From: Acidovorax sp. MR-S7
GTDB taxonomy: Bacteria; Pseudomonadota; Gammaproteobacteria; Burkholderiales; Burkholderiaceae_C
Assembly (NCBI RefSeq): GCF_000400995.2
Contig: NZ_DF238950.1
Location: 198,100-262,099 of the forward strand
DNA length: 64,000 bases
Direction of reading: 5' to 3'
In this document: positions 46,404 to 56,416 of the stretch, piece by piece
Layout of the letters: each line of letters starts with the position of its first letter
How positions within the stretch are numbered: position 1 is the stretch's first letter
Notes under the pieces: model-generated
Database searches by the model: none
Seen by the model: the letters and a program-made list of their open reading frames with translations, nothing else
Told to the model about the DNA's origin: nothing
Program-made: the position numbers and the translations under genes

Positions 46404-46958
46404 TCACAACGTTTTGGACCACTCTTGCAGGTCCTGCGCCGTCAGCTGACCCATTTTACGCTTCAAAATGTTGCCATCTGCCCCGAACAGCACGGTAAAC
46501 GGCAACCCCCCTTTTTCGTTGCCCAGTGCACGCCCAATGTCGGATCCCGCCAGGCCGCCCAGCGCGACCGGAAAATCCAGCGGCAGCCGCTGCAGGAATT
46601 GACGCACGTTCGAGGGCTGATCGATCGCCAGGCCCACCACCTGCCAGCCCTTCGCGCGGTGCTCGGCGTGGAAGCGGTTGAGCAGCGGCAGCTCGTCCAC
46701 GCACGGCGGGCACCAGGTGGCCCAGAAGTTCAGCAGCAAGGGTTTGCCCTGAAAGGACGCCATGCGCACGGCCTCGCCCGCGGGGCCGTCGAAGCTCGCG
46801 CCCCACAGCGCCTCGGCCGCGCCGTCACGCACCGGCTGCGGCTGCAGGCGCCACAACGCGAAGCCCGCGCCGCCCAGCGCCGCGAGCGCACCGATGCCGA
46901 CGGTGAGCCAGCGGCGGCGCGAGATGTCGGAAGAAGCAGGAGAGAGCGAATCGTTCAT
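46404..46958 (-). CDS. TlpA-like thioredoxin-fold protein
   Basis: 184 residues from the ATG at 46958. It has a positively charged start with RRR and one hydrophobic anchor ([20 protein letters not shown]), so it is inner-membrane tethered with the domain in the periplasm. The redox site is WCPPC in [15 protein letters not shown], with cis-Pro in [10 protein letters not shown]. It probably reduces disulfides, for instance in cytochrome maturation. It is coupled by a 4-base overlap to the gene upstream. Confidence 0.88.
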   Translation of the reverse strand: MNDSLSPASSDISRRRWLTVGIGALAALGGAGFALWRLQPQPVRDGAAEALWGASFDGPAGEAVRMASFQGKPLLLNFWATWCPPCVDELPLLNRFHAEHRAKGWQVVGLAIDQPSNVRQFLQRLPLDFPVALGGLAGSDIGRALGNEKGGLPFTVLFGADGNILKRKMGQLTAQDLQEWSKTL

Positions 46959-47566
46959 GGAGCAAGAGGGGAAGAAGGCGACTCCTGCAGCAGCTTGCGC
47001 ACGGCGTCGGCATCGCCGCGCGGCGCGCGGCCGCGCGCGTCGGGGCGCAGGGCACCGCGCAGGTCGTCCAGATCGTAGATCAGCAGGTGCACGCCGATCT
47101 CCTCGCCCAGGACGGGCGAGCGGCTGCTCAGGCTCAGCGCGTCGACCGGCTCGCCGCGCAAGCCCGTCACCGTGCGCGGCTCGTAGTTCACGTGGTGGTC
47201 GATGAGGGCGATCTCCGCGGATTTGGAGTCGTCGCAGAACAAAGACAAATAGATATCCGACAGCCGCGTGGCCGTGCCGTGCCAGACGGCGCCGCCCAGG
47301 TAGGGGCGGAAGGCCTGCATGCGCTGCATCCACACCAGCGCCAGCTCGCGCAGCGCGCGCAGCTCCATCGGCTGAGTGTCGGCATGGAAGAGGCCGATGT
47401 ACTCGCGCACCGCATCCTCGACCAGGTCGTTGTCGGGCAAGGGCGTGCGCGCGGGCAGGCCCAGCGCCTTGACGGCACGGCGCTTGGCCGGCCCCCACTC
47501 CATGCCCTCCTCGACAACCAGGCGGGCGGCGACGTTGGCGATTTCGGTGACGAGGGCGTTTTCCAT
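46955..47566 (-). CDS. Conserved protein of unknown function
   Basis: 203 residues from the ATG at 47566; the frame stays open 32 codons upstream without family character. MENALVTEIANVAARLVVEEGMEW begins an alpha-helical part. GGAVWHGTATRLSDIYLSLF resembles the strand-turn-acid pattern of nucleotidyltransferases (G..G/S then D-x-x-L), and HHVNYEPRTVTG follows. No reliable function. Database entries next to mpl may carry its neighbour's name in error. It is coupled to the TlpA-like gene (ATGA). Confidence 0.7.
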   Translation of the reverse strand: MENALVTEIANVAARLVVEEGMEWGPAKRRAVKALGLPARTPLPDNDLVEDAVREYIGLFHADTQPMELRALRELALVWMQRMQAFRPYLGGAVWHGTATRLSDIYLSLFCDDSKSAEIALIDHHVNYEPRTVTGLRGEPVDALSLSSRSPVLGEEIGVHLLIYDLDDLRGALRPDARGRAPRGDADAVRKLLQESPSSPLAP

Positions 47567-47690
47567 GGCGATGGTCCCGGGCAGACGTGGCATTGTGGAC
47601 CGAATGCCATGGCGCAGCCTTGACACGGCACGGACAACGCGCACGGCACAGGGGCATTGCACGCAGCAGCCGCACGACTCACTCCGTTTT

Positions 47691-47729
47691 TCATAGCTGC
47701 CTGCGCTTGACCCGCGAGCGCTGCAGGCC
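47691..47729. repeat. Dispersed hairpin repeat upstream of mpl
   Basis: GCCTGCGCTT and GAGCGCTGCAGGC pair imperfectly. It is the most diverged intergenic copy of the family. Confidence 0.5.
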
Positions 47730-47760
47730 CATTCGGCACCCCGCCTTAGAATCGGCGCCC

Positions 47761-49161
47761 ATGCATATCCACATCCTGGGCATCTGCGGCACGTTCATGG
47801 GCGGCGTGGCCGCGCTGGCCCGCGAGGCAGGCCACAGCGTGACCGGCTGCGACGCTGGCGTCTACCCCCCCATGAGCGACCAGCTGCGCGCCCTGGGGAT
47901 CGAGCTCATCGAAGGCTACGGCGCCGACCAGCTCGCGCTGCGGCCCGACGTGTTCGTGGTCGGCAACGTGGTGAGCCGCGCCCGGCTGCCGGACGGCACG
48001 CCGAAGTTCCCGCTGATGGAGGCCATCCTCGACGCGGGCGCGCCCTACACCAGCGGCCCGCAGTGGCTGGCCGAGCACGTGCTGCAAGGCCGCCACGTGC
48101 TGGCCGTGGCCGGCACGCACGGCAAGACCACCACCACATCGATGCTGGCCTGGGTGCTGGAGGCGGCAGGCCTGTCGCCAGGCTTCCTAGTGGGCGGCGT
48201 GCCGCTCGACTTCGGCATCTCCGCGCGCCTGGGCGCGCAGGCGGCGGGCCAGGAGCGGCCGCTGTTCGTAATCGAGGCGGACGAGTACGACACCGCCTTC
48301 TTCGACAAGCGCAGCAAGTTCGTGCACTACCGGCCGCGCACCGCCGTGCTGAACAACCTGGAGTTCGACCACGCGGACATCTTCGACGACCTGGCCGCCA
48401 TCGAACGCCAGTTCCACCACCTGGTGCGCACCGTGCCGCCCTCGGGCCGCGTGGTGGCCAACGGACTGGAGGAAAGCCTGGCGCGCGTGCTGCACTTGGG
48501 ACTCTGGAGCCAGGTGGCCGCCTTCGGCGCCACGGTGAGCGACTTCACCGCGCACGGCGAGCCACACGATTTCGAGGTGCTGCGGCGCGGCCGCGCCGTG
48601 GCGCACGTGCGCTGGTCCCTGTCGGGCGTGCACAACCAGCTCAACGCGCTGGCCGCCATCGCAGCGGCGGAACACGTGGGCGTGGCCCCCGCCCAGGCAG
48701 CCGAGGCGCTGGCGCGCTTCCAGAACGTCAAGCGCCGCATGGAGCTGCGCGGCACCGCTGCGGGCATCCGCGTGTACGACGACTTCGCCCACCACCCCAC
48801 GGCGCTGCGCACCACGCTGGACGGGCTGCGCCGCAGCATCCAGGCGGACAGCCCTGGCAGCCGCATCCTGGCCGTGTTCGAGCCGCGCAGCAACACCATG
48901 AAGCTGGGCACGATGAAGGCCCAGTTGCCCTGGGCGCTGGAGGCGGCCGACCTGGCCTTCTGCCACACGGCGGGCCTGGACTGGGACGCTGCCGAGGCGC
49001 TGGCCCCGCTGGGCGCGCGGGCGCGCACGGCAGCGGACATTCCCACGCTGCTGGCGCAGATCACCGAGGCGGCCCGGCCCGGCGACCACATCATCTGCAT
49101 GAGCAACGGCAGCTTCGGCGGCATCCACGCGCGGCTGCTCGACGCGCTCTCAAAAAAATAG
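47761..49161 (+). CDS. mpl: UDP-N-acetylmuramate:L-alanyl-gamma-D-glutamyl-meso-diaminopimelate ligase Mpl
   Basis: 466 residues from the ATG at 47761; a longer frame exists but MHIHILGICGTFMGG is the family start. Mur-ligase architecture: Rossmann N-domain, central ATPase domain with VAGTHGKTTTTSMLAW and NLEFDHADIFDDL, and C-terminal domain with YDDFAHHPTALRTTL and FEPRSNTMKLG. It recycles the murein tripeptide by ligating it to UDP-MurNAc, complementing AmpD elsewhere in the window. Confidence 0.95.
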   Translation: MHIHILGICGTFMGGVAALAREAGHSVTGCDAGVYPPMSDQLRALGIELIEGYGADQLALRPDVFVVGNVVSRARLPDGTPKFPLMEAILDAGAPYTSGPQWLAEHVLQGRHVLAVAGTHGKTTTTSMLAWVLEAAGLSPGFLVGGVPLDFGISARLGAQAAGQERPLFVIEADEYDTAFFDKRSKFVHYRPRTAVLNNLEFDHADIFDDLAAIERQFHHLVRTVPPSGRVVANGLEESLARVLHLGLWSQVAAFGATVSDFTAHGEPHDFEVLRRGRAVAHVRWSLSGVHNQLNALAAIAAAEHVGVAPAQAAEALARFQNVKRRMELRGTAAGIRVYDDFAHHPTALRTTLDGLRRSIQADSPGSRILAVFEPRSNTMKLGTMKAQLPWALEAADLAFCHTAGLDWDAAEALAPLGARARTAADIPTLLAQITEAARPGDHIICMSNGSFGGIHARLLDALSKK

Positions 49162-49193
49162 CTGCCAGCGCTTGCTACACAAGCGCTGGCAGC
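49153..49193 (-). terminator. Terminator formed by a dispersed hairpin repeat
   Basis: GCTGCCAGCGCTT and AAGCGCTGGCAGC form a perfect 13-bp stem. The A run at 49152-49158 is a U tract on the minus strand, so it ends the small unknown gene that runs toward mpl. Confidence 0.85.
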
Positions 49194-49216
49194 CAATTCA
49201 GCTTGAATCTTCTGCT

Positions 49217-49525
49217 TTAGAAGCTGACCGCCATCGCCGGCACATCCACGCGCACGATCGGCTTGGACAACGCCGCGACGGTGGCGCGCGCGAACTGGGA
49301 CGACCAGGCCGCGTCGGCCATCAGCGTGGCGCCTGCCGCATTCGCCACGGTCAACACCTTGTCGGCCAGCAGCACCTTGCCGCTGGCGCGCAGGGGCTCG
49401 CACTCCAGGCGGGTGAATTCGTCGTCCAGCCAGCGGCGCGCTTCCTCGTGCGAGAGGGGCGTGCCCTGCGGGTCCAGCTGGAATTCCTGCCCGGGCGCCA
49501 GGGTGACCAAAACTTCGCTGTGCAT
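49217..49525 (-). CDS. Small conserved protein of unknown function
   Basis: 102 residues, no signal peptide. EVLVTLAPGQEFQLDPQGTPLSHEEARRW (in parts) is followed by GKVLLADKVLTVANAAG. It looks like a single alpha/beta domain. No family recognised. It lies between mpl (convergent) and the DAHP synthase gene, 35 bp downstream of the latter on the same strand, so it may be on the aroG transcript. Confidence 0.65.
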   Translation of the reverse strand: MHSEVLVTLAPGQEFQLDPQGTPLSHEEARRWLDDEFTRLECEPLRASGKVLLADKVLTVANAAGATLMADAAWSSQFARATVAALSKPIVRVDVPAMAVSF

Positions 49526-49560
49526 GGTTCGTTGCCTTCCGTGGTAATGAATCCCCGAGC

Positions 49561-50676
49561 TTACACGGCGCGGCGCGCCTGCACGGCGGCGGCCAGGTCG
49601 GCCAGGCAGGCGACGGAGTCGTCCCAGCCCAGGCAGGCGTCGGTGATGCTCTTGCCGTATTCGAGCTGCGCCGCATCGTCCTTGCCGGGCGTGAACTTCT
49701 GCGCGCCGGCGTGCAGGTGGCTCTCGATCATCACGCCGAAGACGCTGCGCGAGCCGCCCTCGATCTGGCCGGCGATGTCGCGTGCCACGTCGCGCTGGCG
49801 CTCGTGCTGCTTGCTGCTGTTGGCATGGCTGCAGTCCACCATCAGCGTGGCCGGCAGGCCGGCGGCCTGCAGGTCCTTGCAGGCGGCCTCCACGCTGGCC
49901 GCGTCGTAGTTGGGGGCCTTGCCGCCGCGCAGGATCACGTGGCAGTCCTTGTTGCCCGCCGTGTGCACGATGGCCACCTGGCCGTTCTTGTGCACGGACA
50001 GGAAGTGGTGGCCGCGGCTGGCGGACTGGATGGCGTCGGTGGCGATGCGGATATTGCCGTCCGTTCCGTTCTTGAAGCCGATGGGCGCCGAGATGCCCGA
50101 GGCCAGCTCGCGGTGCACCTGGCTCTCGGTGGTGCGCGCGCCGATGGCGCCCCAGGAGATCAGGTCGCCGATGTACTGCGGCGAGATCACGTCCAGGAAC
50201 TCGCTGCCCGCCGGCACGCCCAGGCGGTTGATGTCAATGAGCAGCTGGCGCGCGATGCGCAGGCCCTCGTCGATGCGGTAGCTGCCGTCCAGGTAGGGGT
50301 CGTTGATGAGGCCCTTCCAGCCCACGGTGGTGCGGGGCTTCTCGAAATAGACGCGCATCACGACTTCCAGCGTGTCCTTGTACTGCTCGCGCACGGCCTG
50401 GAGCTTGCGCGCGTATTCCAGCGCGGCCGCCGGGTCGTGGATCGAGCAGGGGCCGAGGATGACCAGCAGGCGGTCGTCCTCGCCGGACATGATGCGCTGG
50501 ATGTTGCGCCGCGTCTGCGCGATCAGCGATTCGATGCCCGAACCGCGGATGGGGAAGAAGCGGATCAGGTGTTCGGGCGGTGGAAGCACGGTGATGTCCT
50601 TGATGCGTTGGTCGTCGGTCTGGCTGGTCTTCTCGACGTTGCGGTACCAGGCATCGCTGGAAGCAGGGGCGGTCAT
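49561..50676 (-). CDS. aroG: 3-deoxy-7-phosphoheptulonate (DAHP) synthase, class I
   Basis: 371 residues. The class I AroAI barrel has LLVILGPCSIHDP (metal Cys), MRVYFEKPRTTVGWKG, GARTTESQVHRELASG, GFKNGTDGN, and MVDCSHANSSKQ. It condenses phosphoenolpyruvate and erythrose-4-phosphate, the entry to the shikimate pathway. Whether it is the Phe-, Tyr- or Trp-sensitive isoenzyme is not decided by sequence; aroG is used generically. The gene is preceded by an attenuator whose leader peptide contains Phe, Tyr and Trp codons. Confidence 0.95.
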   Translation of the reverse strand: MTAPASSDAWYRNVEKTSQTDDQRIKDITVLPPPEHLIRFFPIRGSGIESLIAQTRRNIQRIMSGEDDRLLVILGPCSIHDPAAALEYARKLQAVREQYKDTLEVVMRVYFEKPRTTVGWKGLINDPYLDGSYRIDEGLRIARQLLIDINRLGVPAGSEFLDVISPQYIGDLISWGAIGARTTESQVHRELASGISAPIGFKNGTDGNIRIATDAIQSASRGHHFLSVHKNGQVAIVHTAGNKDCHVILRGGKAPNYDAASVEAACKDLQAAGLPATLMVDCSHANSSKQHERQRDVARDIAGQIEGGSRSVFGVMIESHLHAGAQKFTPGKDDAAQLEYGKSITDACLGWDDSVACLADLAAAVQARRAV

Positions 50677-50720
50677 GGGGTGTCCTCTCGGGGGTATGGA
50701 AGGGGGTCTAGGGGAAAGGC

Positions 50721-50757
50721 AAAAAAAAACCGCCGGGCTTTTCAGCTTCGGCGGTTT
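50721..50757 (-). terminator. Attenuator terminator of the DAHP synthase gene
   Basis: On the minus strand AACCGCCG pairs with CGGCGGTT and is followed by nine Us. It lies between the leader peptide and the aroG start. The 3'-arm segment CCCGGCGG is repeated in the leader peptide codons at 50802-50809, giving a competing antiterminator. Confidence 0.88.
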
Positions 50758-50797
50758 TCTTTGAGAAGGGGGCTCAGTCAGGGTGCGCGCATACCTC

Positions 50798-50854
50798 TCA
50801 TCCGCCGGGGACAGAGAACCAAAAGTAAAAGTAAAACGCGCTACGGACTGGCAT
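50798..50854 (-). CDS. Aromatic-amino-acid leader peptide of the DAHP synthase attenuator
   Basis: An 18-codon ORF on the minus strand, MPVRSAFYFYFWFSVPGG, with seven consecutive aromatic codons (Phe-Tyr-Phe-Tyr-Phe-Trp-Phe). Ribosome stalling there when aromatic aminoacyl-tRNA is scarce would expose the downstream CCCGGCGG, which can pair with the terminator 5' arm CCGCCG and so allow transcription of aroG. A ribosome finishing at the TGA would cover CCCGGCGG and let the terminator form. The ribosome-binding site is weak. A TACATT -10-like hexamer lies just upstream of the ATG. The design matches E. coli pheA/trp-type attenuation. Confidence 0.85.
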   Translation of the reverse strand: MPVRSAFYFYFWFSVPGG

Positions 50855-50904
50855 GCGCTTCAATGTAGCACGGTTTGCGGCGGCGCAACATACGGGCGGC
50901 GTTG

Positions 50905-51456
50905 CTATGACGCTACACGCGCCAGCCAGCCACGCAGGCGCGACAACAGCGGGCGCCTGCGCGCCGGACGCGGCGTGCGGCCCATGCCGGAGTCGCCGGG
51001 ATGGGCGTCGCCCTGCTCGTACATGTCCAGCACCAGCAGCGCCTCGCCCAGCGTGCGCCAGGCCAGGCGCTCGAATTCGCCGAAGCGCTCGGCCTCCGAC
51101 GGACTGCGCTGCTGCAGCGCCTCCTGCCAGCGCGCCAGCGCGTCCCGCAGCTCGCGCAGTGCGCGCTGGTAGGCGCCGAATTCGTGCAGCGCGTGCCACG
51201 CCGATCCCATGCCGGTGAGCTGGAGCTGGTGCTCGCGGGCGCAGCGCGCCAGCGCCTTGATGCTGCGCGCCACGGCCTGCGCGTCGGCGCTGGTCCGCCG
51301 CGCGCGCGTGGCGGCTTCGATGTGCTCCGACAGCGCGCCCAGGCTGCCGCGCAGTTCGCGCGTTTCCTCCTGGGCCACGCCTTCGCGCAGGAAGCGGCTC
51401 AGCCCGGCGAACGAGGCAGGCGTGTGGTGCAGCCGGCTGGAGGATGGTGCGGACAT
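50905..51456 (-). CDS. Helical protein of unknown function downstream of tldD
   Basis: 183 residues, mostly charged alpha-helix with Arg/Glu/Ala (ELRGSLGALSEHIEAATRARR, REHQLQLTGMGSAWHALHEF). No signal peptide or transmembrane segment. A basic C-terminus (RTPRPARRRPLLSRLRGWL) may bind a membrane or nucleic acid. 46 bp after tldD on the same strand. No family recognised. Confidence 0.55.
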   Translation of the reverse strand: MSAPSSSRLHHTPASFAGLSRFLREGVAQEETRELRGSLGALSEHIEAATRARRTSADAQAVARSIKALARCAREHQLQLTGMGSAWHALHEFGAYQRALRELRDALARWQEALQQRSPSEAERFGEFERLAWRTLGEALLVLDMYEQGDAHPGDSGMGRTPRPARRRPLLSRLRGWLARVAS

Positions 51457-51501
51457 GGGGCTGCCCTGCGCCGAGTGTGCGGGCGGGGTGGGCCGCCGCG
51501 G

Positions 51502-52962
<1,461 letters not shown>

Positions 52963-53005
52963 CCGGGGATTGTAGGCAGCGGGGCATGCCCCCGCTTGCG
53001 CGCGG

Positions 53006-54166
53006 CTACGCGTCCTCGGCCTGCTGCTGGGCGCGCGCCACCGACATCAGCACCCCCAGCGCCAGCCCCAGCGTGACCATGGCCGTGCCGCCGTAGCTCA
53101 CGAAGGGCAGCGGCACGCCCACCACGGGCAGGATGCCGCTGACCATGCCCATGTTCACGAAGGCATAGGTGAAGAAGATCATGGCCACGGCCGACGCCAT
53201 CAGCCGGCCGAACAGCGTGGGTGCCCCCGCGGCGATGGCCAGGGCGCGCCACACCAGCAGGATGAAGCAGGCGATCAGCGTGAGGTTGCCCGCCAAGCCG
53301 AACTCCTCGGAATAGGCGGCGAAGATGAAGTCGGTCGTGCGCTCGGGGATGAATTCCAGGTGCGTCTGCGTGCCGGCCATGAAGCCCTTGCCCCAGACGC
53401 CGCCCGAGCCGATGGCGATCATGCCCTGGATGATGTGGAAGCCCTTGCCCAGCGGGTCGCGCGTGGGGTCGAGCAGCGTGCACACGCGCTGGCGCTGGTA
53501 TTCGTGCAGCACGCGCCAGTCCACGCCGTCGGCGCACAGCTGCGGCTCGAACCACACGATGAGCGCAATGCCCACCACGCCCACCAGCACCGGCGGCACC
53601 ACCAGCCGCCACGGCAGGCCCGCGAAGAAGATCACCGACAGGCCCGCCGCCATCACCAGCAGCGAGGTGCCCAGGTCCGGCTGCTTCATGATCAGCCCCA
53701 CGGGCACGGCGAGCAGCACGGCGGCCACCACGAAGTCCAGCGCGCGCAGCTGTCCCTCGCGCTTCTGGAACCACCAGGCCAGCATCAGCGGCGTGGCGAT
53801 CTTGAGCAGCTCGCTCGGCTGGATGACCACGCCCACGTTGATCCAGCGCTGCGCACCCTTCTTGGTGATGCCGAACAGCGCCACCGCCACCAGCAGCGCC
53901 ACGCCCAGCGTGTAGAGCGGCACGGCCAGCATCATCAGGCGCTGCGGCGGCACCTGCGCCACCACGAACAGGATGCCCGCCGCCAGCAGCATGTTGCGCC
54001 CGTGGTCCACGAACCGCGTGCCGTGGTCGTAGCCCGAGGAATACATGGCCGTGAGGCCGATGGAGGCCAGCACCAGCAGCAGCGCGATGAGCGGCCAGTC
54101 GAAGCCGCGGAAGAACGGCAGGATGCGCTGCGCCAGGGTGGGGGAGTCGAAGGTCGCGGTGGCCAT
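53006..54166 (-). CDS. rodA: Rod-shape SEDS-family glycosyltransferase RodA
   Basis: 386 residues and about ten transmembrane helices. SEDS signatures are [32 protein letters not shown], the large periplasmic loop with the catalytic Asp in [14 protein letters not shown], and [12 protein letters not shown] and [14 protein letters not shown]. RodA polymerises peptidoglycan for elongation with a class B PBP. The usual mreBCD-mrdA cluster is not adjacent upstream here (a YqiA-like gene diverges). tldD follows 43 bp downstream on the same strand. Confidence 0.95.
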   Translation of the reverse strand: MATATFDSPTLAQRILPFFRGFDWPLIALLLVLASIGLTAMYSSGYDHGTRFVDHGRNMLLAAGILFVVAQVPPQRLMMLAVPLYTLGVALLVAVALFGITKKGAQRWINVGVVIQPSELLKIATPLMLAWWFQKREGQLRALDFVVAAVLLAVPVGLIMKQPDLGTSLLVMAAGLSVIFFAGLPWRLVVPPVLVGVVGIALIVWFEPQLCADGVDWRVLHEYQRQRVCTLLDPTRDPLGKGFHIIQGMIAIGSGGVWGKGFMAGTQTHLEFIPERTTDFIFAAYSEEFGLAGNLTLIACFILLVWRALAIAAGAPTLFGRLMASAVAMIFFTYAFVNMGMVSGILPVVGVPLPFVSYGGTAMVTLGLALGVLMSVARAQQQAEDA

Positions 54167-54200
54167 GGTAATGTCGTGCGCCCGCGATTATCCTCGCCCC

Positions 54201-54785
54201 ATGCCCGCCACCCACCTGCTCTACCTGCACGGCTTTCGCTCCTCGCCCCAGTCCGCCAAGGCCCGGCTGACGGCCGAGCGCGTGGCCGAACGCCACCCCG
54301 GCGCGACCTTCTGGTGCCCTCAGCTGCCCCCCTCGCCGCGCGAGGCCATGGCGCTGGTGGCGGACGGCATCGCGCCCTGGCCCCGTTCGCGCATGGCGGT
54401 GATCGGCTCCTCGCTCGGCGGCTTCTACGCGAGCTGGGTCGCGCAGCAGGCGCACTGCCCCAGCGTGCTGCTGAACCCCGCCGTCGATCCGGCGCGCGAC
54501 CTCGCGCGCTACATCGGCGAGCAGACCGCCTGGCACAACCCCGAGGAGCGCTTCTTCTTCCGCCCGGAGTTCATCTCCGAGCTGCAGGCGCTCGACGTGC
54601 GCGGACTGCCGCCCTCGGGGCCGGAGCTGCTCATCGCCACCCAGGGCGACGAGGTGCTGGACTGGCGCGAGATGGTGGCGCGCTACCCCCAGGCCACCCA
54701 GCGCGTGCTGCCGGGCGGCGAGCATGCGCTGAACGACTATCCCCGGCACCTGGACGAGGTGCTGCGCTTTTGCAACCTGGTGTGA
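54201..54785 (+). CDS. YqiA-like alpha/beta-hydrolase (esterase)
   Basis: 194 residues from the ATG at 54201; a longer frame overlaps the rodA start. LLYLHGFRSSPQSAKA is the family N-terminus with the oxyanion region, and VIGSSLGGFYA holds the nucleophile Ser. QGDEVLDWREM gives the Asp and GGEHALND the His of the triad. YqiA hydrolyses short acyl esters; the physiological substrate is unknown. Divergent from rodA. Confidence 0.88.
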   Translation: MPATHLLYLHGFRSSPQSAKARLTAERVAERHPGATFWCPQLPPSPREAMALVADGIAPWPRSRMAVIGSSLGGFYASWVAQQAHCPSVLLNPAVDPARDLARYIGEQTAWHNPEERFFFRPEFISELQALDVRGLPPSGPELLIATQGDEVLDWREMVARYPQATQRVLPGGEHALNDYPRHLDEVLRFCNLV

Positions 54786-54786
54786 G

Positions 54787-56346
54787 TCAATCGCGCTGCG
54801 GCGCGCCCGTGGCCGGCGCACCGCTGCGCCAGCGCGCGTAGTCGCGCGGGTAGGCGCGGCGGTAGCGATCCTCGTGCAGCGCCGCCTCGTCCTCCCGCCC
54901 CAGCAGGCGGGCGCTGGCGATGAGCTTCTCGACCACGCGCGGCTCGGGCGAGTAGTGCAGCAGGCGCAGGGCCGTGGCGTGCATGGCCTGCGCGTTGGCG
55001 GCCGTGGCGGGCGTGGTGGTGAGCCAGGCGAACTCGGCCGGCGCGCGGAAGAAGGTGACGCGCCGCGCTGCCTCCTGCGCCGTGAGCCCGCGCAGCGCGG
55101 CGGGACGCTCGGCCACGGGGCGGTAGAGGGCGCTGACCTGCGCATAGTCACGCGCCAGCATCCAGGCCAGCACGGGCGCCGCCAGCAGCGCCGCGCCCAC
55201 CGGCCACCGCAGCGCCTGCCACACCTTCGGCGGCAGCAGCACCGCCACGGCCAGCAGCGCCGCCAGCTGGAAGGGGCCGTACCACAGCGGGAACTCCAGC
55301 AGGCTGTGCACGCCCACCAGGGCCAGCACGCCCCAGGCCAGCCGGCGCAGGAGCTGCGTCTCGTGCCACGGGCGGGCGCGCCACACGGCCCACAGCGCGC
55401 CGCCGCACAGCAGCAGCGCCACGGGCAGGCCCAGCTCCACGGCCAGGTGCAGCGGCAGGTCGTGGGCGTTGTCCAGCAGCACGCAGAAGCGCTCGCCAGG
55501 GAAAGCGGTGATGTAGTGCGCGTAGTCCAGCTCGCCCCAGCCCCAGCCCGTCCAGGGCCGCTCGCCGATCAGGTGCAGCACGTTGGCCCAGAGCACGCGG
55601 CGGCTGGTGCAGCGGCTGGATTCGTCGGCCAGGCGCGAGAACAGGCCGTCCGCGCGCACGCCCGTCCACTGCGCCAGCAGTTCGGGCAGCCACCACGCGG
55701 CCAGCAGGTAGGCCGCCAGCCCCACGGCGGCCACGGCAGGCGCCAGCGCGCCCTGGCCGCGCCGCCACAGCAGCAGCAGGCCCAGCAGCACCAGCCATTC
55801 CAGCGCGCCGGTGCGCGAGGCCGTGGCCGCCGCGCAGGCGGCCAGCAGCACCACGGCCCAGGGCACGGCCACGGCCAGCGCCAGCGGCCAGCGGGACGCA
55901 GGGCGCTCCCCCGCCACGGCCTGCAGCCGCGCCACCAGCCACAGAAGCGCCCACAGGCCCAGCAGCATCAGGGTGGCCTGCTGGTTGCGCTGGCGCAGGT
56001 TGCCCAGCGCCTGGCCGGGCGCGGCGGGGTGGACCCAGGGCGCCCAGCCGGGATCGCCCACGAAGTACTGCAGCAGCCCGATGCACGCGCCCGCCACCGC
56101 ACCCAGCAGCAGCCCCCAGGCCAGGCCCCACCCCAGGCGCGTGCCGGGGAGCCGGCCCGCCCAGGCCAGCGCGGCGATGCCCCAGGCGCAGGCGGCGCTG
56201 GCCATCAGCGGCCAGAAGCTGGTCTGCGGCGCCTGCGTGACGCCGAAGACGAAGGGCAGCCCCGCCGCCAGCGCCACGAGCGCGATGGCGCCGCCATGCG
56301 GCCAGGATGGCCGGGACGATGAGAGAGGGGAATTCAGGGGGGACAT
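54787..56346 (-). CDS. PglL/Wzy_C-family O-oligosaccharyltransferase or O-antigen ligase
   Basis: 519 residues from the ATG at 56346; the longer frame upstream runs over the RNase promoter. About twelve transmembrane helices. The Wzy_C motif region has GNLRQRNQQATLML, TASRTGALEWL and WTGWGWGELDYAHYI, and the periplasmic loop with the conserved His is LLDNAHDLPLHLAVELG. A C-terminal helical tail of about 100 residues is typical of PglL/TfpO. It probably transfers glycans to pilin or other proteins in the periplasm. Convergent with the YqiA-like gene by one base. Confidence 0.85.
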   Translation of the reverse strand: MSPLNSPLSSSRPSWPHGGAIALVALAAGLPFVFGVTQAPQTSFWPLMASAACAWGIAALAWAGRLPGTRLGWGLAWGLLLGAVAGACIGLLQYFVGDPGWAPWVHPAAPGQALGNLRQRNQQATLMLLGLWALLWLVARLQAVAGERPASRWPLALAVAVPWAVVLLAACAAATASRTGALEWLVLLGLLLLWRRGQGALAPAVAAVGLAAYLLAAWWLPELLAQWTGVRADGLFSRLADESSRCTSRRVLWANVLHLIGERPWTGWGWGELDYAHYITAFPGERFCVLLDNAHDLPLHLAVELGLPVALLLCGGALWAVWRARPWHETQLLRRLAWGVLALVGVHSLLEFPLWYGPFQLAALLAVAVLLPPKVWQALRWPVGAALLAAPVLAWMLARDYAQVSALYRPVAERPAALRGLTAQEAARRVTFFRAPAEFAWLTTTPATAANAQAMHATALRLLHYSPEPRVVEKLIASARLLGREDEAALHEDRYRRAYPRDYARWRSGAPATGAPQRD

Positions 56347-56416
56347 ACGGCGCCGGAACATGGCCGGTGTGTGGCCGGGCATTGTGCATGGGCGTGCGTG
56401 GGAAAATGCCGTCCCT

